From: an uncultured Collinsella sp. | GTDB lineage: Bacteria; Actinomycetota; Coriobacteriia; Coriobacteriales; Coriobacteriaceae | Direction: 5' to 3' | DNA: 19,757 bases | Assembly (NCBI GenBank): GCA_902491055.1 | Contig: CABUGI010000029.1 | Location: 1-19,757 of the forward strand | Shown here: piece after piece, positions 1 through 7,525 of the stretch | Position numbering within the stretch: position 1 is the stretch's first letter | How the letters are laid out: each line of letters begins with the position of its first letter | Notes under the pieces: generated by a model | Database searches by the model: none | What the model was told of the DNA's origin: nothing | The model's input: only the letters and a program-made list of their open reading frames with translations | Position numbers and translations under genes: made by a program

Positions 1-1
1 T

Positions 2-184
2 GCTGACGAGGCAGTGGGCCAGACCAGCGCTTTTGCCACCAGCGTGCGCGAAGCCACGCGCGAGATGCTCGTGAAGCTGGGCTGCGCCGTCGGTCCCTGG
101 AGTGATATGGTCACCGACCGCGCGACGCGCACCGAGCGCCCGCGTATCCGTCTTCCCTGGTCGCGCGAGGGTGATTCGCGATGA
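2..184 (+). CDS. 3' end of a pilus-locus gene (possibly TadZ/CpaE-like)
   Basis: The window opens inside a plus-strand reading frame that stays open for 60 codons and stops at TGA 182-184. The stop overlaps the ATG of the CpaF gene (ATGA, 4 bp), a pattern of translational coupling. The visible C-terminus has an amphipathic stretch around 'VREATREMLVKLGC' and then an Arg-rich tail. No diagnostic motif is visible. In Tad loci the gene directly before cpaF often encodes the MinD-like localisation ATPase TadZ/CpaE, so that is a position-based guess only. The 5' part lies outside the window. Confidence 0.6.
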   Translation, partial: ADEAVGQTSAFATSVREATREMLVKLGCAVGPWSDMVTDRATRTERPRIRLPWSREGDSR

Positions 185-1509
185 GTTTGCAAGCAAGGAT
201 TAGGGCGGCCGGCGCGGCCGCGGCGGCAGTGCCTGTTGACGCGGGGCGCCACCGTGCCGTCAAGCGCCGCACCAAACGCGCAGTGATGGACCGCATGGGC
301 TATGACGAGGTGGCGCGTATCAGCGCATACATCGATCCGGTGCGCGCCCGCTCGGAATTGCGTCCTGCGGTGGAGGCGGCGCTCAACGTGGAGGAGCCGA
401 CCGACCTGGCGACGCCCGAGCGCGAGACCATCATCGATGAGATCCTGGACGACGTGGTGGGCCTGGGCCCACTGCAGCCGCTCATCGAGGACGACACCGT
501 CACCGAGATCATGGTCAACGGCTGCCGATCGGCTTTCTTTGAGCGCGGCGGCGTCTTATATCCCATCGAGCATGCGTTTGAGGATGACGAGCAAATCCGC
601 GTGCTCATCGACCGCATCATCTCGCCGCTGGGCAGGCGCATCGACGAGCGCAGCCCCATCGTCAACGCACGCCTCAAGACGGGCTATCGCGTCAACGCGG
701 TGATCCCGCCTGTGGCGATCGATGGGCCGATCCTCACCATCCGCAAGTTCTCGGACCGCATCTGTTCGCTGGACGAGCTTGTGAGCCTGGGGTCGCTACC
801 GCTTTGGTATGCACAGCTGCTGTCGTGCGCGGTATCGCTGCGCCAGGATTTGGCGGTTGCAGGTGGCACGGGGTCGGGCAAGACCACGCTGCTCAACGCG
901 CTATCGTGCGAGATATCCACCGGCGAGCGCATCGTGACGATCGAGGACTCTGCCGAGCTCAAGTTTGCGCATCATCCGCACGTGGTGCGCCTAGAGGCGC
1001 GCGAGGCTTCAATTGAGGGCGAGGGCGCGGTGACGATCCGCGACCTGGTGACCAATGCCCTGCGCATGCGCCCCGACCGCATCGTGGTGGGCGAGGTGCG
1101 CGGTGCCGAGTGCTGCGACATGTTGCAGGCCATGAACACGGGCCACGATGGGTCGCTCACCACACTTCATGCGGGTTCAGAACAGGAGACCGTGGTGCGT
1201 CTGACGTTGCTTGCACGTTATGGCATCGATCTGCCGAGCGAGCTCATCGAGGAGCAGATTGCCATGGCGCTCGACGGCATCGTGATGTCCGAGCGCCACG
1301 CCGATGGCAGGCGTTTCGTCTCCTCGTATTCGGGGGTGCGTCGCGCCGCGTCGGGCGGCGTAGAACTCGAGCGCTATGTGACTTTCGATGCCGCCGAGCG
1401 AACCTGGACGCTTGACCGCGAGCCGCCGTTTATCGCAGAAGGCCTGCGGTCGGGGACGCTCACACAAGAGGAGGTGGACGAATGGAGGTCGCTGTGCCCC
1501 TCGTCGTAG
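181..1509 (+). CDS. cpaF: CpaF/TadA-family Tad pilus assembly ATPase
   Basis: This is a 442-residue secretion ATPase of the GspE/VirB11 superfamily, which powers Flp pilin assembly at the cytoplasmic face of the membrane. The N-terminal region (about 35-190) includes 'GLGPLQPLIEDDTVTEIMVNG', typical of CpaF. The Walker A motif GGTGSGKT is at residues 228-235. The Walker B-like segment IVVGEVRG is at about 301-308, and the His-box segment TGHDGSLTTLHA at about 320-331. Length and motif order fit the family. The start at 181 overlaps the previous stop by 4 bp, and the end overlaps tadB by 28 bp. It is the motor of the whole downstream operon. All key nucleotide-binding residues are present. Identification is by motif; assignment to the Tad branch is supported by the TadB, TadC and Flp genes that follow. 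Confidence 0.95.
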   Translation: MSLQARIRAAGAAAAAVPVDAGRHRAVKRRTKRAVMDRMGYDEVARISAYIDPVRARSELRPAVEAALNVEEPTDLATPERETIIDEILDDVVGLGPLQPLIEDDTVTEIMVNGCRSAFFERGGVLYPIEHAFEDDEQIRVLIDRIISPLGRRIDERSPIVNARLKTGYRVNAVIPPVAIDGPILTIRKFSDRICSLDELVSLGSLPLWYAQLLSCAVSLRQDLAVAGGTGSGKTTLLNALSCEISTGERIVTIEDSAELKFAHHPHVVRLEAREASIEGEGAVTIRDLVTNALRMRPDRIVVGEVRGAECCDMLQAMNTGHDGSLTTLHAGSEQETVVRLTLLARYGIDLPSELIEEQIAMALDGIVMSERHADGRRFVSSYSGVRRAASGGVELERYVTFDAAERTWTLDREPPFIAEGLRSGTLTQEEVDEWRSLCPSS

Positions 1510-2408
1510 GGGGTTTGGCAGGGTTTTCTGTTGCGACGGCGTGCGGGGCGGAACCTCGTGTGCCGCAGGTGCCGCCGGCGGAGCTGGCGCGTCAGGCGCT
1601 CGAGACGGTGGCAGAGAAGCTGCCGCGTGAGCTGGTGGAAAACGATCTGCTGAAAAAGATCGCCCGTTCGTGGGCATCGCTGGCTCCGGCGCATCGCCTT
1701 GGCCTCGTGATCGAGGATGCTCCGGGGCGTTTGGCGTTTCTACTGCTATCGAGCGGTGTCTGCTGCGTTTTACTAACGATGGTGTCGCTATCGCCCCTCG
1801 GGTTTGCCTTGGGACTTGTTGCTCCGATTGCCGCTGGCGCCGCTCGGGATGGCTTTGAGAGCCGGCGCGAGCAACACGATGCAGAAGAGGCCATGCCCGA
1901 GGCGTTTACCGCACTTTCCATGTCGCTTGCCTCGGGACATTCGCTGGCCCAGGGCATGCGCTTTGTGGGCGCTCATGCGCAAGAACCGGTGCATACCGAG
2001 TTTTTGCGGGTGGCGGCGGCGATCGATTGCGGTATCTCGGCGACCGACGCGCTCGATGACTTGCTCGTGCGCATCGACGCTCCCGGCCTTTCGCTTGTGA
2101 CCTTGGCGCTTAAGGTGTCTCAGCGCACCGGTGCTCCGCTTGCCGACTTACTGTCCGAGGCGTCGAGCATGGTGGGGGAGCGCATTGAGCTCAAGCGCCG
2201 CCTGGATGTCAAGACGTCGCAGGCTCGCATGTCTGCGCATATGGTCGCGGCGATGCCGGCGGGCATGTGCGCGGTGTTGGCGCTGCTTTCGGCAGATTTT
2301 CGTCGCGGTCTTGCGACGCCTGCCGGCGTGGGCGCTGTGGTGCTGGGTCTTGCCCTCAATGCCGTTGCCCTGGTGGTTATCCGGCGCATTATGCGGGTGG
2401 AGCTATGA
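1482..2408 (+). CDS. tadB: TadB-like pilus platform protein (type II secretion F domain)
   Basis: This 308-residue inner-membrane platform protein is thought to couple the CpaF motor to pilin extrusion. Hydrophobic segments lie at about 84-120 and 255-305. Between them is a soluble T2SF-like domain with 'EEAMPEAFTALSMSLASGHSLAQGM' character and 'QRTGAPLADLLSEASSMV', both typical of the family. The start at 1482 is preceded by a strong GAGGAGG ribosome site inside the end of cpaF, which explains the 28-bp overlap. It ends in an ATGA overlap with tadC. The N-terminal 80 residues are Ala/Pro-rich and less conserved in appearance. TadB rather than TadC is assigned by order (cpaF-tadB-tadC). Confidence 0.88.
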   Translation: MEVAVPLVVGGLAGFSVATACGAEPRVPQVPPAELARQALETVAEKLPRELVENDLLKKIARSWASLAPAHRLGLVIEDAPGRLAFLLLSSGVCCVLLTMVSLSPLGFALGLVAPIAAGAARDGFESRREQHDAEEAMPEAFTALSMSLASGHSLAQGMRFVGAHAQEPVHTEFLRVAAAIDCGISATDALDDLLVRIDAPGLSLVTLALKVSQRTGAPLADLLSEASSMVGERIELKRRLDVKTSQARMSAHMVAAMPAGMCAVLALLSADFRRGLATPAGVGAVVLGLALNAVALVVIRRIMRVEL

Positions 2409-3046
2409 GCGTCCCGGTTGCAGTTGCGGCTTGCCTGTGCGCCCTGAGTGTATTTGTCGCGACGGGTTTGGATCGGGCGGATGCACGCAAGATCGCAGGG
2501 GCCTGCAAGCGCGAGGCGGCGCTGGTCGCTGCCGCGGGTCGCTCAGTGGTCGATGCCCTGACCGCGCGAGTGAAGGGCGCGGTTGGAGTGGGCGGCCCGG
2601 CGCGAGTGTCGCTCGGCGAAGTGTCCGAGATGATCGATGTTGTGCGCTTGGGTCTTTCGGCCGGTCTTTCGTTTGATGCGGCGCTTGAGATTTTCTGCGC
2701 CAACCGCCGGTCAGTGCTGGCTCTTCGCCTTGAGCGGGCCTGCATGGCGTGGCAGGTGGGCGTGGGCACGCGTGAGGACGAGTTGTTGGCCGCCGCGCGC
2801 GACCTGGACGTGCGAGCGCTCGAGACCTTTGCCATCACGGTGGGGCAGGCGCTCGCCCTGGGTGCCCCACTTGCCGAGACGCTGGCCGCTCAAAGTCGCG
2901 AGATCCGTGCGGCTCATCGCGCTGCGGTCGAGCGCGAGATCGAGCGTGCGCCCGTCAAGCTGCTGATTCCCACCGGCACGCTCATCTTGCCGGCGTTGCT
3001 TCTGTCCATATTGGGCCCGCTGCTGGGAGCAGGCGGGATGATGTAG
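2405..3046 (+). CDS. tadC: TadC-like pilus platform protein (type II secretion F domain)
   Basis: This 213-residue protein is the second platform component of the Tad machine. The reading frame is open further upstream, but ATG 2405 overlaps the tadB stop (ATGA) and has a GGTGGAG ribosome site, so I choose it. An N-terminal hydrophobic segment (about 2-20) is followed by a T2SF-type domain ('SEMIDVVRLGLSAGLSFDAAL', 'GAPLAETLAAQSREIR'). A C-terminal hydrophobic pair ends in 'LILPALLLSILGPLLG'. It is shorter than TadC proteins of Gram-negative bacteria, as is common in actinobacterial loci. A 10-bp gap separates it from the Flp pilin gene. Confidence 0.87.
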   Translation: MSVPVAVAACLCALSVFVATGLDRADARKIAGACKREAALVAAAGRSVVDALTARVKGAVGVGGPARVSLGEVSEMIDVVRLGLSAGLSFDAALEIFCANRRSVLALRLERACMAWQVGVGTREDELLAAARDLDVRALETFAITVGQALALGAPLAETLAAQSREIRAAHRAAVEREIERAPVKLLIPTGTLILPALLLSILGPLLGAGGMM

Positions 3047-3056
3047 GGAGGAATAC

Positions 3057-3290
3057 ATGAACACGATGACTGACGCTGCTGGCAAGGTCCAGGGCTGGGC
3101 GTTTTGCCGGGCGGCACATGTTCGTCAACGCGCCAAGGAGCTACTGCAGGAGGAGAGTGCACAGGGTACCACCGAGTATGCCATCTTGGTCGGCGTGCTC
3201 GTGGTGATCGCGATTATCGCCATCGTCGCATTTAAGGGCAAGGTTAAAGAGCTATGGGATGCGATCAGCGAGGGCATCAACAGCCTGTAG
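3057..3290 (+). CDS. flp: Flp-type major pilin precursor
   Basis: This 77-residue prepilin has a long (35-residue) basic/acidic leader, then 'AQGTTEYAILVGVLVV' and a hydrophobic helix with a short amphipathic tail. The Glu-Tyr pair (E40-Y41) is the Flp signature. Placing Glu at +5 puts the prepilin-peptidase cut after Ala35, before Gln36, leaving a mature pilin of about 42 residues. Most Flp pilins have Gly at -1; here Gly sits at +2. Translation starts at ATG 3057 behind AGGGAGGA. Its position right after tadC, its small size and strong ribosome site suit the major structural subunit. No prepilin peptidase (TadV) gene is visible in the window. Confidence 0.92.
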   Translation: MNTMTDAAGKVQGWAFCRAAHVRQRAKELLQEESAQGTTEYAILVGVLVVIAIIAIVAFKGKVKELWDAISEGINSL

Positions 3291-3817
3291 AGGGCGAGCG
3301 CCCCATCGGGGTGCTGCTGGTGTTTGCTTGCCTGACCGTGGCGATAGCGGCGGTGCTTTGGGGGCTTAACGCCGCGCGGCAGCAGCGTCCTGGGGCCGCC
3401 TTCGATTCGGGCTCAGATTCGGCGGTGGCGTCTCAAAAAGACGACACGCGAGATGCGGGCGATTCGGATGTCGCTGTCACGGCGCAAACCTTTCTGCAGA
3501 CGCTCGACAAGCGGTCTGGCACTGCGACGGATTCGCCTGAGGACAACGCGATTGCGGTCCGGCTTGCATGGTCCGAGGACCGACCGATGACCGAGGCGGC
3601 GGCGGATATGTTACGCGCCTACCGCGAGGTGCCAACGGCCCAGCTCGCCCTGAGCGGCTATCTCGATATTAAGGGCAACGTATGGGGCGCCATCGTGCGC
3701 GATGGGCGCGGCTGGGTCGATATGGTGACGGTTGCCGCGGATACTGGCGATGCTTCGTGTCGTCTGCGCGCGGTGCGCCTGGTCCCGCAAACAATAAGCT
3801 CAAAGGAGGGATCGTGA
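3254..3817 (+). CDS. Membrane-anchored protein of unknown function in the Tad locus
   Basis: I do not recognise this protein. From ATG 3254 it is 187 residues and overlaps flp by 37 bp. A GTG at 3311 (168 residues), behind GAGGGCGAG, is an equally plausible start. One N-terminal membrane helix ('VLLVFACLTVAIAAVLWGL') is followed by a Ser/Asp-rich linker (about 45-75) and a soluble extracytoplasmic domain with 'LDIKGNVWGAIVRDGRGWVDMVTV'. That last part looks like a small beta-rich module. The single anchor plus external domain would suit a pilus-assembly accessory subunit, which is inference from position only. It ends one base before the next gene. Confidence 0.75.
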   Translation: MGCDQRGHQQPVEGERPIGVLLVFACLTVAIAAVLWGLNAARQQRPGAAFDSGSDSAVASQKDDTRDAGDSDVAVTAQTFLQTLDKRSGTATDSPEDNAIAVRLAWSEDRPMTEAAADMLRAYREVPTAQLALSGYLDIKGNVWGAIVRDGRGWVDMVTVAADTGDASCRLRAVRLVPQTISSKEGS

Positions 3818-3818
3818 A

Positions 3819-4037
3819 ATGCATGGCGTTCTGCGTGAAGAGGTTGCCCAAGCGACTGTGGAATACGCCATCGTCACGGTGGCGCTGCTATCGATCGTGC
3901 TGGCGATTGCGGGACTTTGGCGTGCTGGCACCGATGGACGCTTGGCGGCGCTGGTTGAGCGGGCGGCATCCCATGGCGTTGCCTCGACGTCGGTTATCGA
4001 CGCCGCTGCGGGCGCTAAGGACATCGCGTTGTATTGA
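3819..4037 (+). CDS. Flp/TadE-like minor pseudopilin
   Basis: This 72-residue protein has the leader 'MHGVLREEVA', then 'QATVEYAIVTVALLSIVLAIAGLW', a class-III prepilin-like hydrophobic helix with E15-Y16. With Glu at +5 the predicted cleavage follows Ala10, giving a mature protein of 62 residues. GGAGGG about 8 bases upstream supports ATG 3819. It has the same AQxTxEY context as the Flp pilin and the two TadE-like proteins, so all are likely processed by the same peptidase. The C-terminal half is short and Ala-rich and lacks the extended domain of TadE/TadF. It may be a second pilin or a minor subunit. Confidence 0.85.
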   Translation: MHGVLREEVAQATVEYAIVTVALLSIVLAIAGLWRAGTDGRLAALVERAASHGVASTSVIDAAAGAKDIALY

Positions 4038-4509
4038 TATCGCGCGCGAGGACCGGGCGCAGTCTACGGTCGAGGCCGCTTTTTTGCTGCCGACGTTTCT
4101 GACGCTCATCCTTCTCGCACTGCAACCGGTGTGCCTGCTTTATACGCGCGCGGTCATGGAGTCTGCCGCCGCCGAGACCGCGCGGCTCATGACCACGACG
4201 ACGGCGGAGGACGACGATCTTAAGGAGTTCACCCGCCGCCGGCTTGCCGCAGTGCCCAACGTTTCGATCTTTCATGCCGGCGGGCCGTTGTCGTGGGATA
4301 TCGAGCTTGGCCGGGCCGGTGCGGGTGGCGTCTCGTCCGTGTCCGTTTCCGGCGAGGTCAAGCCGTTGCCTGTGATCGGTGCGTTTGCGCAGGCTATGGG
4401 TGGTACCGCCGAGGGCGGCTACGTTGAGCTCAAGGTCGATGTCTCGTATCAATCGCGTCCCGAATGGCTGGAGGGAGATTATGATTCGTGGATTGCTGCA
4501 TGGGATTAA
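3973..4509 (+). CDS. tadE: TadE-like minor pseudopilin
   Basis: This is a TadE-family protein: 'REDRAQSTVEAAFLLPTFLTLILLALQPVCLLYTRAVMESAAAETAR' is the classic TadE N-terminus, with a membrane helix containing the Pro motif and a following Ala-rich helix. The extracytoplasmic domain runs to the end ('VDVSYQSRPEWLEGDYDSW'). The start is uncertain. ATG 3973 gives 178 residues and overlaps the previous gene by 65 bp; ATG 3934 is also in frame. The frame stays open further upstream, but that part is a shadow of the previous genes. The predicted cut lies between Ala and Gln of 'RAQSTVE'. It overlaps the next gene by 29 bp. Confidence 0.82.
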   Translation: MALPRRRLSTPLRALRTSRCIDIAREDRAQSTVEAAFLLPTFLTLILLALQPVCLLYTRAVMESAAAETARLMTTTTAEDDDLKEFTRRRLAAVPNVSIFHAGGPLSWDIELGRAGAGGVSSVSVSGEVKPLPVIGAFAQAMGGTAEGGYVELKVDVSYQSRPEWLEGDYDSWIAAWD

Positions 4510-6634
4510 GCGTTTCTGGTCTAGATGCGTTTTGACGTGCCGTCCGAGCTGCCATCGCAAACGAGGCGGCTTTATGGGCCGCGCCGGTGTCGATCTGTTT
4601 ATCGAAGACGGTGCCTACACCACGCTTTCTTCTGCCGTGGTCATCCTAGTGGTGCTCACGTTGTTGTTTTCGTCGACCGCGGCGATATGGAGCATGTCGC
4701 GTGCCGGGGATACCCAGGTGGCGGCCGATAGCGGCGCGCTGGCGGGTGCCAACGTAGTGTCGTCCTATCACACGGCTGCCACGGTGGTTGATGCGAGCAT
4801 CTTGAGTCTGGGGCTGGCGGGGTTTGCCACAATCGGGACGGGCCTGGTCGCCATCCTCATCCCAGGTGCCGAACCAGTTGCCGGCAATATGGTCGACACC
4901 GGGATTGAGATCATTAAAACGCGCAACAAGTTTGCCAAAAGCGCATCGGAAGGCTTGCAGAAAATCGAGACGGCTCTGCCGTATCTGATCGCTGCGCGTG
5001 CCACACAGGCGGTGTCGGCGCAGGATACCGATAGTGTGACCTATACCGGTACGGCGCTTGCTGTGCCCAGGACATCCGAGTCGGACTTCGCTGCGCTCAA
5101 AGGGTCAGAGATCTCGACCGATACCATTAAAGACACATCAGATGATTTAGAGCGTGCGGCCGAGGAGCTGCGGAAGGCTTCTGAGGACACGGCGAAGGCT
5201 AAAGAGCGCGCTTGGCTGGCGGATTGTGGTGGATCGGTTCCGGCTTCGGTCGGTAGCTGTTCATGCATGTGGGAACGTGCGAGGAGTTTGGCAAAGCTCT
5301 CGGGTGAGCAGAACCCGCATTATGCCTCGAGCATTTCGTGGGAGCCACAGGTGGCGCTCGACCGCGCGAAGACCTACTACCGTCAACGCCTGGCAGACGA
5401 AAAACCGCATGGTTCAAGCGTCGAGACGAAGGCGGAGTCGGCGGCGCGCAAGGCGTTTTACACCTATGCGAGTACAGAGGTCAATCGTGCATATGTAACC
5501 GAGGACGGAGATGAAGTCGCTTCCTATATCCCGCTGTTGCCGCGCAACACTGACGAGGTGCGAGCGACGGAACTCTATACCGATACGGTGTGGCCAACCA
5601 GTGCCATCGATGGCAAGACGTATCTGCATTACGGAACGAGTTGCCCCAACTATAAGAAGGGGGCGCCATGCGGGCTGGCCTCGGTTGCTGCTTATGACGG
5701 GCAGGACAAATGCAATAGATGCCATTTTGGTGTTTCGTCGCTCGGTGCCGTTGCGGCTCCTTCGACTTCTATCGAAAACGGCTTTGAGTACCACTTTGAT
5801 CGATTCAAAGAGGCTCTGGAAGACTACGTCGAATGCCGCAACAAAGAACTCGAACTTGAGCGTCAGACCGAGGATGAGGCCGACCGTGCGGGCAATGCGT
5901 TTGACCAGGCCATTAAAGCGCTTTCGGGCGAGCGTCCGCGTATCGCTCCGCCCGGTCGCAACGGCGTGGTCGCCTTTGCGGTTACGGGTGCCATCTCGAG
6001 CCCCGACGAGCTCAACTCTTCGTTTAACACGGCAGTCAGGCTTGGCAATCGCGGTGCTATCTCTGGCGCGGTGCTGGCACCCGATGACGCGACGGCGCAA
6101 AACAACGTGCTTTCGCGATTTTTCTCGACATTGAAGGAACGCTCGGGCGGCGTTGCCGGCGTGCTCGATGGCGTCATGGATGTTTGGGGACGGCTGCTCG
6201 TAGGATACGGTGATATCCAAGGTTCGGCCGACGAACTTATGGACGAGATGATTAAAGGCCTAGGAGGGGGCAGCGGCGCGTTGGGCTCCATCGCATCGTG
6301 GCTCGGCGATACCGTTTCGGCGTCCGTGGCGGCGTTGGGTCTGGAGCCGTGCGACTTGCGCCTGCGAAAGCCAGTGCTGACCGATTCCGCCAACGTCATT
6401 AAGAGCCCGGGGTCTGACATTGCTGGTCTCTCTCAAGCGCAAGACAAACTGCGAAGTATTCCGTTGGGCGTGACCGATCCCGAGGCGCTTTGCGAGGCGT
6501 TGGAATATCAAGTCGAACGCACCATTAGCGGTACGGTGTTCACGCTTGCGGAGATCCCTCTGCCCGGCGGCGGCTCCATCCCACTCACCGTCGATGTCGC
6601 CACGCTGGTTGGCGCTCTGGGCGGTGGGTCGTAA
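4481..6634 (+). CDS. Large TadG-like pilus-associated surface protein
   Basis: From ATG 4481 (behind GGAGGGAG) this is 717 residues. The N-terminus resembles the Tad/TadG-like domain: 'EDGAYTTLSS', a membrane helix at about 50-70, then 'DTQVAADSGALAGANVV' (77-93), equivalent to the family's 'QnAADAAALAGA'. A second hydrophobic stretch lies at about 103-130. The remainder should be extracytoplasmic. It has an acidic coiled-coil-prone segment (about 215-245), Cys residues at 249, 260 and 262, and a Cys group at 388, 397, 411 and 414 (C-x8-C-x13-CNRC). The C-terminal third is Gly/Ala/Ser-rich. Upstream ATGs are in frame but inside tadE; ATG 4574 is an alternative start. Candidate roles are pilus tip, adhesin or anchor, which is inference. 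It ends in a TAATG overlap with the next gene. Confidence 0.85.
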   Translation: MIRGLLHGIKRFWSRCVLTCRPSCHRKRGGFMGRAGVDLFIEDGAYTTLSSAVVILVVLTLLFSSTAAIWSMSRAGDTQVAADSGALAGANVVSSYHTAATVVDASILSLGLAGFATIGTGLVAILIPGAEPVAGNMVDTGIEIIKTRNKFAKSASEGLQKIETALPYLIAARATQAVSAQDTDSVTYTGTALAVPRTSESDFAALKGSEISTDTIKDTSDDLERAAEELRKASEDTAKAKERAWLADCGGSVPASVGSCSCMWERARSLAKLSGEQNPHYASSISWEPQVALDRAKTYYRQRLADEKPHGSSVETKAESAARKAFYTYASTEVNRAYVTEDGDEVASYIPLLPRNTDEVRATELYTDTVWPTSAIDGKTYLHYGTSCPNYKKGAPCGLASVAAYDGQDKCNRCHFGVSSLGAVAAPSTSIENGFEYHFDRFKEALEDYVECRNKELELERQTEDEADRAGNAFDQAIKALSGERPRIAPPGRNGVVAFAVTGAISSPDELNSSFNTAVRLGNRGAISGAVLAPDDATAQNNVLSRFFSTLKERSGGVAGVLDGVMDVWGRLLVGYGDIQGSADELMDEMIKGLGGGSGALGSIASWLGDTVSASVAALGLEPCDLRLRKPVLTDSANVIKSPGSDIAGLSQAQDKLRSIPLGVTDPEALCEALEYQVERTISGTVFTLAEIPLPGGGSIPLTVDVATLVGALGGGS

Positions 6635-7110
6635 TGAGTATCCGCATGCGTCTGCGCGAGGAGCGCGCCCAAGCGACGGTGGAGATGGCGGTGGTTACGC
6701 CCGTCTTGCTGGTGTTGGCACTCATCGTGTACAACGTCATGATCTTTGCCAGCGCTGTCGCGCGCTTCGACCGCGTGGTACCCGACATCGTGTTGGCGCA
6801 CGCCGTGGCGTCGGAGGGGGAGGGCGACGAAAGCTCTGCCGATGCCTCGGCGACGGTTCAGACTCAAATTCTGAATGCCATGGAAGGCTATGACTTGCGG
6901 ATCGAAGTGTCGAGCGAGCAAGGCGCGGAGGCATCGGATGGTGGCCTGCTCTCCCTATCCGGTACGTTTAGGACCTACACCTGCACCATGCACTATGAGC
7001 CGTGGCCGACTTCTCTCAGCATCGCTGGCGTTCCGCTGGGGGCGCCGACAACGTTGTCGCACGAGCGTGCGGTGACGGTCGATCCATGGCGTCCGGGGGT
7101 GGTCATGTGA
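6634..7110 (+). CDS. TadE/TadF-like minor pseudopilin
   Basis: This 158-residue protein has the short leader 'MSIRMRLREERA' followed by 'QATVEMAVVTPVLLVLALIVYNVMIF', a TadE-like helix with Glu at +5 and a Pro in the helix. The downstream domain contains a probable beta-rich region and one Cys ('YTCTMHYEPW'). It starts on the last base of the preceding stop (TAATG), so it is translationally coupled to the TadG-like gene. Having two TadE-like genes around a TadG-like gene matches the TadE/F/G minor-pseudopilin set of other Tad loci. The stop overlaps a GTG start of the DUF192 gene (GTGA). Confidence 0.85.
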   Translation: MSIRMRLREERAQATVEMAVVTPVLLVLALIVYNVMIFASAVARFDRVVPDIVLAHAVASEGEGDESSADASATVQTQILNAMEGYDLRIEVSSEQGAEASDGGLLSLSGTFRTYTCTMHYEPWPTSLSIAGVPLGAPTTLSHERAVTVDPWRPGVVM

Positions 7111-7466
7111 CCGCGGTCTCGTCCTACATCGCCTACGCGCGGGCACTCAACAGGCTGGGTTGGACGCCGGCCGAGTTTGCGGTGGCGGAGTCGTTCGTCG
7201 TGCGCCTGCGCGGCATGCTGGGACGGCGTCCGGTTGCCGCCAACGGCCTGCCACTCGTCATGGCGTTTCCACGCTGCTCTTCGGTCCATACGTGTTTTAT
7301 GGCCTATCCCATCGACATCGCCTTCATCGATGCACGTGGCAATATCCTCGCGCGCTACGAAAACGTTCGTCCTTGGCGCATGTGCTCCTGCCCCGGCGCC
7401 TGGGCGGTATTGGAACGCCCTTCAATCCTCGCTACACCTCCCGCCCTCCAGCAAGTGCCGGCGTAA
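7107..7466 (+). CDS. DUF192-family protein, last gene of the Tad operon
   Basis: From GTG 7107, which overlaps the previous stop, this is 119 residues; an in-frame ATG at 7086 is the alternative. The signature 'RLRGMLGRR...LVMAFPRCSSVHTCFMAYPIDIAFIDARGNILARYENVRPWR...GAWAVLE' matches the DUF192 (UPF0127) family: entry motif RxRGxxGR, the 'VHTxxMxxPIDxxFID' core, and the terminal 'AxxVLE'. The biochemical role of the family is not established. There is no signal peptide, so it is probably cytoplasmic, unlike many secreted relatives. Cys residues cluster at 57, 63, 93 and 95. Its coupling to the pilus genes suggests a job in pilus assembly, which is inference. Confidence 0.82.
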   Translation: MTAVSSYIAYARALNRLGWTPAEFAVAESFVVRLRGMLGRRPVAANGLPLVMAFPRCSSVHTCFMAYPIDIAFIDARGNILARYENVRPWRMCSCPGAWAVLERPSILATPPALQQVPA

Positions 7467-7470
7467 GAGA

Positions 7471-7499
7471 TTGGCGACAGCGGACTTTCGTCATACGAA
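7471..7499 (+). promoter_or_regulatory. Putative promoter of the toxin/antitoxin-like pair
   Basis: TTGGCG (7471-7476), a 17-bp spacer and TACGAA (7494-7499) form a plausible sigma-A promoter in the 59-bp gap after the DUF192 gene. It would let the small gene pair be expressed independently of the Tad operon. Confidence 0.45.
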
Positions 7500-7525
7500 A
7501 TTGGGTAAGATGGAGGAGAAGATGC

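Noticed and set aside
3682..3972. Upstream extension of the tadE frame
   Set aside because: The translation there is Arg/Trp-rich and overlaps two better genes in other frames. TadE-like sequence begins only near 4040.
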